Positions 59,901-64,000 of a stretch of DNA of 64,000 nucleotides are shown here, piece by piece. This DNA comes from Luscinia megarhynchos (lineage: Eukaryota; Chordata; Aves; Passeriformes; Turdidae): contig CM067570.1 of NCBI GenBank assembly GCA_034336665.1, forward strand, positions 15,545,502 through 15,609,501. The letters run 5' to 3'. The notes below the pieces were generated by a model. The model made no database searches and was not told the DNA's origin. It saw nothing but the letters and a program-made list of their open reading frames with translations. The first letter of the stretch is position 1. Each line of letters begins with the position of its first letter. The position numbers and the translations under genes are program-made.

Positions 59901-62553
59901 ACACACGTCATCCAGCACCTGGCACTTTCCAGCGTGGTGTTGGTGGGACCTGATGGGGAGCCACTGCCAGGGGGGCAGCGGGGGAAGAGAGCCCCAGCGG
60001 GGGTGGGTGGGGCGGCTGGACAACCCGGCTCAGCGGAGGATGCAGGTGCCAGGAAGGGACTGCAGCAAGAAGGCACCGGGGAAGTGAAGAAGAAGGAGCA
60101 GTGGCCGTTGGCACAAGCCAGCCCGCAGGGAAGGGTGGCCCTCTCGCAGGCGGGTCCCGCCGAAGGCAGCCCGTTCCCAGATGGAGGCCCCGCCCGTGGC
60201 CCTGGGGCAGTGAGCGAAGCTCTGGCTGCCCGACTGGCTGTGCCCCACGGACTGTACCGGCGGCCGGAGACGCCCACAGAAGTGCGGTTCCTGCCTTGGG
60301 CAAAGCCAGGGATGGAGCAGGAAGCTCGTCTGGAACGAAGCTGGACAGGACAGCATGTTGTGGGCAGAGACGTGGAGAGAAAGCAGATGAAAGTGTCCGA
60401 GAAGAAAGAGAGTGGCCGGATGGCTCAAGAAGGCAGGAGCACACGGAGTAAGGGGAAGGGACGCCGAGCCAGGCCCACCTCTCCAGAGCTAGGTAGGGGC
60501 ATGTCTTTCTGCCCGCCTGCAGGCACAGAGCTGGCTTGGCCAGTCCCTGGGTGGGTTGGGGGACCTCCAGCCTGCACCTGGGAGGCATGGGGAGCCCAGG
60601 GCTCGAGTGGAGGTACATGAGCCTGGAAGCTGGGCTAATTGGCACCAAGCAGTGCTGTAAGACAGACCAGCCTGGCTGCCAGTTTGCTGGGCCTTGAGGT
60701 TACAACACTTGCTATCTTCTCCATACGTCTTGCCTGGCACAGGAAAGATACAGCATGCTGACCTGTGGCATAGAGCCCTGGTCTGGGACACAGGGCAGCC
60801 ACTGGAACTTGTCCTGTTTGGGCCATGTTCAGTGGTCCAGGCAGGGTATGCAGCCCAAGTTTCCCCAGGGGAAGGTGGCTTGGCTGAGGGAGAGGTACCC
60901 TGCCCATCCCAGCATGCAGCAGTTAGACCAGACTATACCTGAGCTGGGAGCTTCTTCTAGGCTCTGTTCTAGCCAGAGAAATGCGAGGCCCACATGTCTG
61001 AGGTTCCTGGCACAGCCCCAGGACTTCTGCCCGTGTGCTGGGGCCACGAGAGGGGAGGGAGCTGGGAAGGGCTTGCTGATGTATTGGGGTGCAGCAGCCA
61101 GCATCCCAGAAGGACTGAGGGAAGAAGTTCAGGGAAGGGGGATACAGCAGGCTATGCAGCCCTCCTTCCACACCCCACTGCCACTTCATCTCTTATGTCC
61201 TATGGGGATGTACAACAAGCTGTATGCTTCCTGGACCATGGTCCCCGTCTTGTCCTGCTGCCTTCTCCATGCCATGGTGGATCCTGATGTGGCCTTTTCC
61301 TCCACTGGATGGCCTGAGTACCTGCTAATGGCCCAGCGAGGGTTGAGTAGTGGGTGGAGAGACCCATGCTCTGACTGCATGCAGCCCAGCATGGACCCAC
61401 GCACTTCACCCCACTGACAGCCACGGGGCCCCTCTCTCCCTGTGCAGAGTCCTCAGATGACTCCTATGTCTCAGCGGGTGAAGACCCTCTGGAAGCCCCC
61501 ATCTTTGAGATTCCCATCCAGGACATGGCAGTGGTCGTGGGGGCAGAGGTGCTGCTCAAGTGCATTGTCACAGCCAACCCTCAGCCAGAAGGTGAGCCAC
61601 CCTGGGGCTGGGTGTCAGGGGCACGAGCATGGCAGAGGGACTCTGTGCATGTTTGTGTTCCACCTGCACAATGAGTGGGACACCCAGTACTGAGCTGGGT
61701 ATTTCAGGGGAGAGATACACCCTTCTGCCCTTCCTCACCTCAGACAGCAGTGAAGTGCTTGGATACTGCCTGGTAGGACACGGTGCAGAGGACAGGATAC
61801 CTGTTGTCCCCCAGTGCTGGGCTGGGCTGTTGGGAAAGTGGGAAAAGGGCTGCTGAGCTACTGAGGGACGGGTGATGCAACCTGATCTAGTGGATGCCGT
61901 CCCTGCCCATGATGGAGGAGGTGCTGCTGGAACTAGATGATCATCAGGGTGCCTTCCAACCCAAGGCATTCCATGATTCTCTGATGCTCTGCGCTGCTGT
62001 TGGGACAGCTCAGGTGGTTTCCCGGGGCCAGAAGCTTGGGGCTGATGGCCTCTGGACACGCTATGTATCCAGGACGTGCACGGGGGCAGCTGGGCATCCA
62101 GGGCTGCTTCCAGTCGCCAAAGCCAGGCAGAAACCAAGCCGCTTTAATTCCCTCTTCCAGCCTCCACTGGAGGGCAGGAGGATGTCAGGAAGCAGATAGG
62201 GACCAGGCACGGTCTCTCTGTCCAAGGGCCGTGGGATCGCGGGGCTGCTCCCCATAGCAAATGGGTCCTCAGGCCAGGCAAAGGAGCGCCTGGCCTCCCC
62301 GGGATCCTGCGCAGACCCCGGGAAAGCTCGGACTCGCCTGCCCACGCGTGACCCTCGCCTCTGCCGGCAGTGTCCTGGAGGAAGGACGGGGTCCCTCTGC
62401 GGAGCAGCACGACGCGCCCCATCAAGGCGGAGGGCGAGCGGCACACGCTGCTGGTGCGTAGCGCCCGGGTGGCCGATGCCGGGCTGTACACTGTCACCGC
62501 GACCAACGAGGTGGGGGCCACCTGCTGCAGTGCCATCCTCAGCGTGCGGCCCG
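44902..62553 (+). CDS. SPEG: Striated muscle preferentially expressed protein kinase, 5' part (gene runs off the window)
   Basis: SPEG is a giant MLCK-family protein of the junctional membrane in striated muscle. Only the N-terminal part lies here. Coding exons: 44902-45310, 57168-57257, 57519-57901, 58972(or 58985)-60492, 61448-61591, 62371-62553. Exon 1 opens [10 protein letters not shown] and carries [13 protein letters not shown], as in mammals, then an Ig-like domain with [10 protein letters not shown] and [15 protein letters not shown]. Exon 2 has [11 protein letters not shown]. Exon 3 ends with [18 protein letters not shown], nearly identical to human. Exon 4 is long, basic and proline-rich ([28 protein letters not shown]). 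The last two exons make a second Ig-like domain ([14 protein letters not shown], then VSWRKDG and [14 protein letters not shown]). The ATG at 44902 was chosen for its match to the family start. Exon 3 changes frame internally, and exon 4 has a doubtful start. Downstream exons and both kinase domains are beyond 64 kb. Confidence 0.93.
45606..45636. repeat. Simple GA repeat in SPEG intron 1
   Basis: A short run of GAGAGA with one phase break lies 300 bases after the exon 1 donor. Confidence 0.85.
45961..46210 (-). mobile_element. CR1 LINE 3' end, minus strand
   Basis: The left edge begins with AATCAT-type octamers (AATCATGAATCATTGAATCATAG), the inverted 3' tail of CR1, followed by TTGGAAAAGGCCTATAAGG, a familiar CR1 3' sequence. 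On the minus strand the adjacent frame ends [20 protein letters not shown], the C-terminus of CR1 ORF2. The element is a 5'-truncated copy of about 250 bp within SPEG intron 1. Bird and reptile genomes are rich in such copies. Confidence 0.9.
46220..52390. other. SPEG intron 1, no further feature recognised
   Basis: About six kilobases between the CR1 fragment and the alternative first exon. I found no conserved exon or repeat. A near-consensus MEF2 motif GTAAATATAG occurs at 48868-48877. The open frames present are short and lack family resemblance. Confidence 0.5.
52425..52457 (+). CDS. SPEG: Candidate alternative first coding exon of SPEG
   Basis: The exon reads [11 protein letters not shown] and ends in a strong donor (CAG|GTAAGG), phase 0. 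It would join the exon at 55627-55666, which reads [13 protein letters not shown] and ends in phase 1. That in turn fits SPEG exon 57168, which begins in phase 1. Upstream sequence around 52.0-52.4 kb is GC-rich with E-boxes and could be a second promoter. The product would lack the first Ig-like domain. I think a similar short N-terminus exists among mammalian SPEG isoforms but cannot confirm it from memory. Confidence 0.55.
55242..55310. repeat. 15-bp tandem repeat, 4.6 copies
   Basis: The unit CACAGTGCCGGGGTG starts at 55242, 55257, 55272 and 55287, and a partial copy ends at 55310. Copies are identical. The repeat lies in a SPEG intron about 320 bases before the alternative exon 2. Confidence 0.95.
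55327..55344. repeat. Alternating purine-pyrimidine tract (Z-DNA-prone)
   Basis: TGTGCGCGCGTGCGCACA alternates perfectly for 18 bases, a sequence class known to favour left-handed DNA. Degenerate GTGTGAGCG phrases follow, and a pure GT run lies at 55554-55569, close to the acceptor of the exon at 55627. Confidence 0.8.
55627..55666 (+). CDS. SPEG: Second exon of the candidate alternative SPEG N-terminus
   Basis: A pyrimidine-rich acceptor (TTTTCCTTTGCAG) precedes AAGACCGGCCAC. The exon codes the basic peptide [13 protein letters not shown] and ends at a GTGCGT donor in phase 1. It links the 52425 exon to exon 57168 without a frame clash. It is not needed by the isoform starting at 44902, whose first exon also ends in phase 1. 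Confidence 0.5.
61862..61992 (+). mobile_element. CR1 LINE 3' end, plus strand
   Basis: The stretch contains the recognisable CR1 3' phrases CAACCTGATCTAGTGGATG, GTCCCTGCCCATGATGGAGG, GGAACTAGATGATCATCAGG and CCTTCCAACCCAAGGCATTC, and ends with the ATGATTCT-type octamer tail. It is a short, 5'-truncated copy in a SPEG intron, between the two exons of the second Ig-like domain. Confidence 0.9.
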
Positions 62554-62859
62554 GTGAGTGCCGGCCCGGCGGATGGAGGGAGGCCGGGAGGGAAGGAGGG
62601 AGGCAAGGAGGGGGGCAGACAGGGAGGGAGCGAGGGCTGGCGCCGCGGCAGGCTGGCTGCCAGCTCTGCCGCTGCTGTCACTGGGAAGAAACCGGCTTCC
62701 TTACCCTACAAGGCTCTGTCTGAACCAAAGCAGCTGACGTGCTCCCGGCAACCATGGAAGGATCCTACCGTGGGGGGAGCGAGGTCAGGCTGTGAGCATC
62801 CCCTGGCGCCCAGCAAGCAGCCCAGTGTCCGGCCCCCACACCTGCCCCTGTGTCCCGCT

Positions 62860-63160
62860 AGACATGGGGGTACACCAGCCTGCCCTACAACCCGCAGACC
62901 ATGTGGGTACCCCTGCTCTCAGCCTGAAAACCATGCGGGTACTCCCACCTCCAGCATGTGAATCGTGGGGATATCCCAGCCTGCTCCCCAACCCGCTAAT
63001 TGTGGGTGTATCCCTGCGCTCCACTCTGCTAGCCGCGGGGAGACCCCCGCCCCACAAACTATTAGCTGTGGGGATACCCTGCCTGCCCACTAAGCTGCTA
63101 GCCGGGGAAAACCCCACCGCATCCCCATGCCACTGGCTGTGGGGATACCTAAAGCCCTCC
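62860..63160. repeat. Degenerate minisatellite, about nine copies of 31-37 bp
   Basis: A core like GTGGGGATACCC recurs with its last G before the TA or ATA near 62870, 62907, 62939, 62970, 63006, 63040, 63073, 63107 and 63144. Between cores are phrases such as CCTGCTCCCCAACCCGCTA and CTGCCCACTAAGCTGCTAG. Copies are diverged but the spacing is regular, averaging about 34 bp. The array lies in the SPEG intron after the exon ending at 62553. Confidence 0.75.
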
Positions 63161-63239
63161 CCATTCCCAGAGAGTGTCTCTGGGCAGAGGCAGAGGCTCA
63201 GAGCTGCCCCGAGGGCTGGAAACACCCCAAACATCCCCT

Positions 63240-63950
63240 GCTCCGTGGTTAGGCGGGACTGTACCCGCAGGGGCAGCCGCGGCCGGGCAAGGCCGGCCGG
63301 GCACAGCGGTGGGGGGCGGGAAGGGCCCCGGCAGACCCCAGCCCGCCGCGGGCCCTCCCCCGAGCGGCTGGCCCAGCCCCGGGGGCCGGCCGGCGCTGGG
63401 GCGGGCTCAGCGGGCCGGCGGCGCTGCGAGCTGGCGGCGCCCGGCACCGGCAGCGCCACGGGCACCGACGGCGGCTCGGCGGAGTGGCGGGGGTCGGTCG
63501 CGGGGCTGCCGTGGCCCCGGTGAGTGCGGGGTGCTTGGGGGGTGGTGCGGACAGAGGGAGGTCGGGCTCAGGCTCCCAGCACTCCGCATGAGACGCGGGG
63601 ACACAGCCCTTGCCCAGTAGCGGGCAGGCCGCCCGCCTCCCGCGGCACAGGGCAGGGAGCTTGAAAGTCCGACGGCCGGGCTAAGGGGGCCGGCACGCCC
63701 GTGGTGGCGGCTGGGCTCTGTCAGTCCCCCGTCCCGCTCGCCGCTCCCCATCCCGTCCCCCGCCGGCCCCTGTGTCCCGCACCCCGCGAGTCCCCCAGTC
63801 CGGCCCCCGATGGCGCGGACCGGCGGGCGGGCGGGCTGCAGGGGGAGCGCAGCTGCCAATGTCACCTTCAGCCGTGCCGGCCCGGGCAGGGACAGCCATC
63901 CCGGGAATCCGGGCGGCTTAAGGATGGGAGCGCGGGCTGCTGCGTAAGAG
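63240..63950 (+). promoter_or_regulatory. SPEG: CpG island inside SPEG, possible internal promoter
   Basis: This is a second dense CpG block well inside the gene. A strong donor (CCCCG|GTGAGTG) at 63519/63520 could end a non-coding first exon. Mammalian SPEG has internal promoters, including the one for the short APEG-1 form, but the APEG-1 exon itself is not in this window. Promoter function is inferred from composition only. Confidence 0.45.
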
Positions 63951-64000
63951 CCACTTGAGCCCTGCTGTCGCCTTGCGGAATATCGCGTCCCCTTATCATC

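Overview
This window is nuclear DNA from an amniote, most likely a bird. It is GC-rich, with CpG islands at gene starts, short introns, GT-AG splice sites and two CR1 LINE 3' ends carrying the octamer tail typical of bird and reptile genomes. I saw no mammalian SINEs. The species cannot be named from the sequence alone.

Five genes recognised from their translated exons lie in the order known from human 2q35: DNAJB2 (+), PTPRN (-), DNPEP (-), DES (+) and SPEG (+, running off the right edge). RESP18, which sits between PTPRN and DNPEP in mammals, is not visible. Exon borders were placed by hand from splice sites, reading phase and remembered protein families.

Layout: 1-6.9 kb, no gene recognised, with one decayed LINE fragment. 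6.95-12.8 kb, CpG-island promoter and DNAJB2, a J-domain co-chaperone. 13.0-24.5 kb, PTPRN (IA-2), 23 coding exons, with the miR-153 hairpin in intron 19 and six CCAAT boxes in its promoter. 25.26-30.25 kb, DNPEP, 15 coding exons, with a strong CTCF-like motif and a 71-bp minisatellite at its 5' end. 31.4-37.4 kb, the DNPEP-DES intergenic region, with a candidate desmin muscle enhancer near 36.5-36.7 kb. 37.47-42.6 kb, DES, nine exons. 44.5 kb to the end, the 5' part of SPEG, with two alternative first exons, two Ig-like domains, CR1 pieces, minisatellites and a second CpG island near 63.2-63.9 kb.

The genes do not form an operon. DES and SPEG are both striated-muscle genes, and the muscle-type motifs (MEF2, E-box) lie next to their starts. 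PTPRN is a secretory-granule membrane protein of neuroendocrine cells and hosts miR-153. DNPEP is broadly expressed, and the CTCF-like motif lies on the boundary between it and the muscle genes. Three conserved exons, in DNAJB2, PTPRN and SPEG, each need one base fewer to stay in frame. This pattern suggests consensus errors rather than three broken genes. I found no wholly undescribed system. The most useful leads are the miR-153 hairpin, the SPEG alternative first exon, the DNAJB2 CAAX isoform, the CTCF-minisatellite boundary and the promoter motif clusters.
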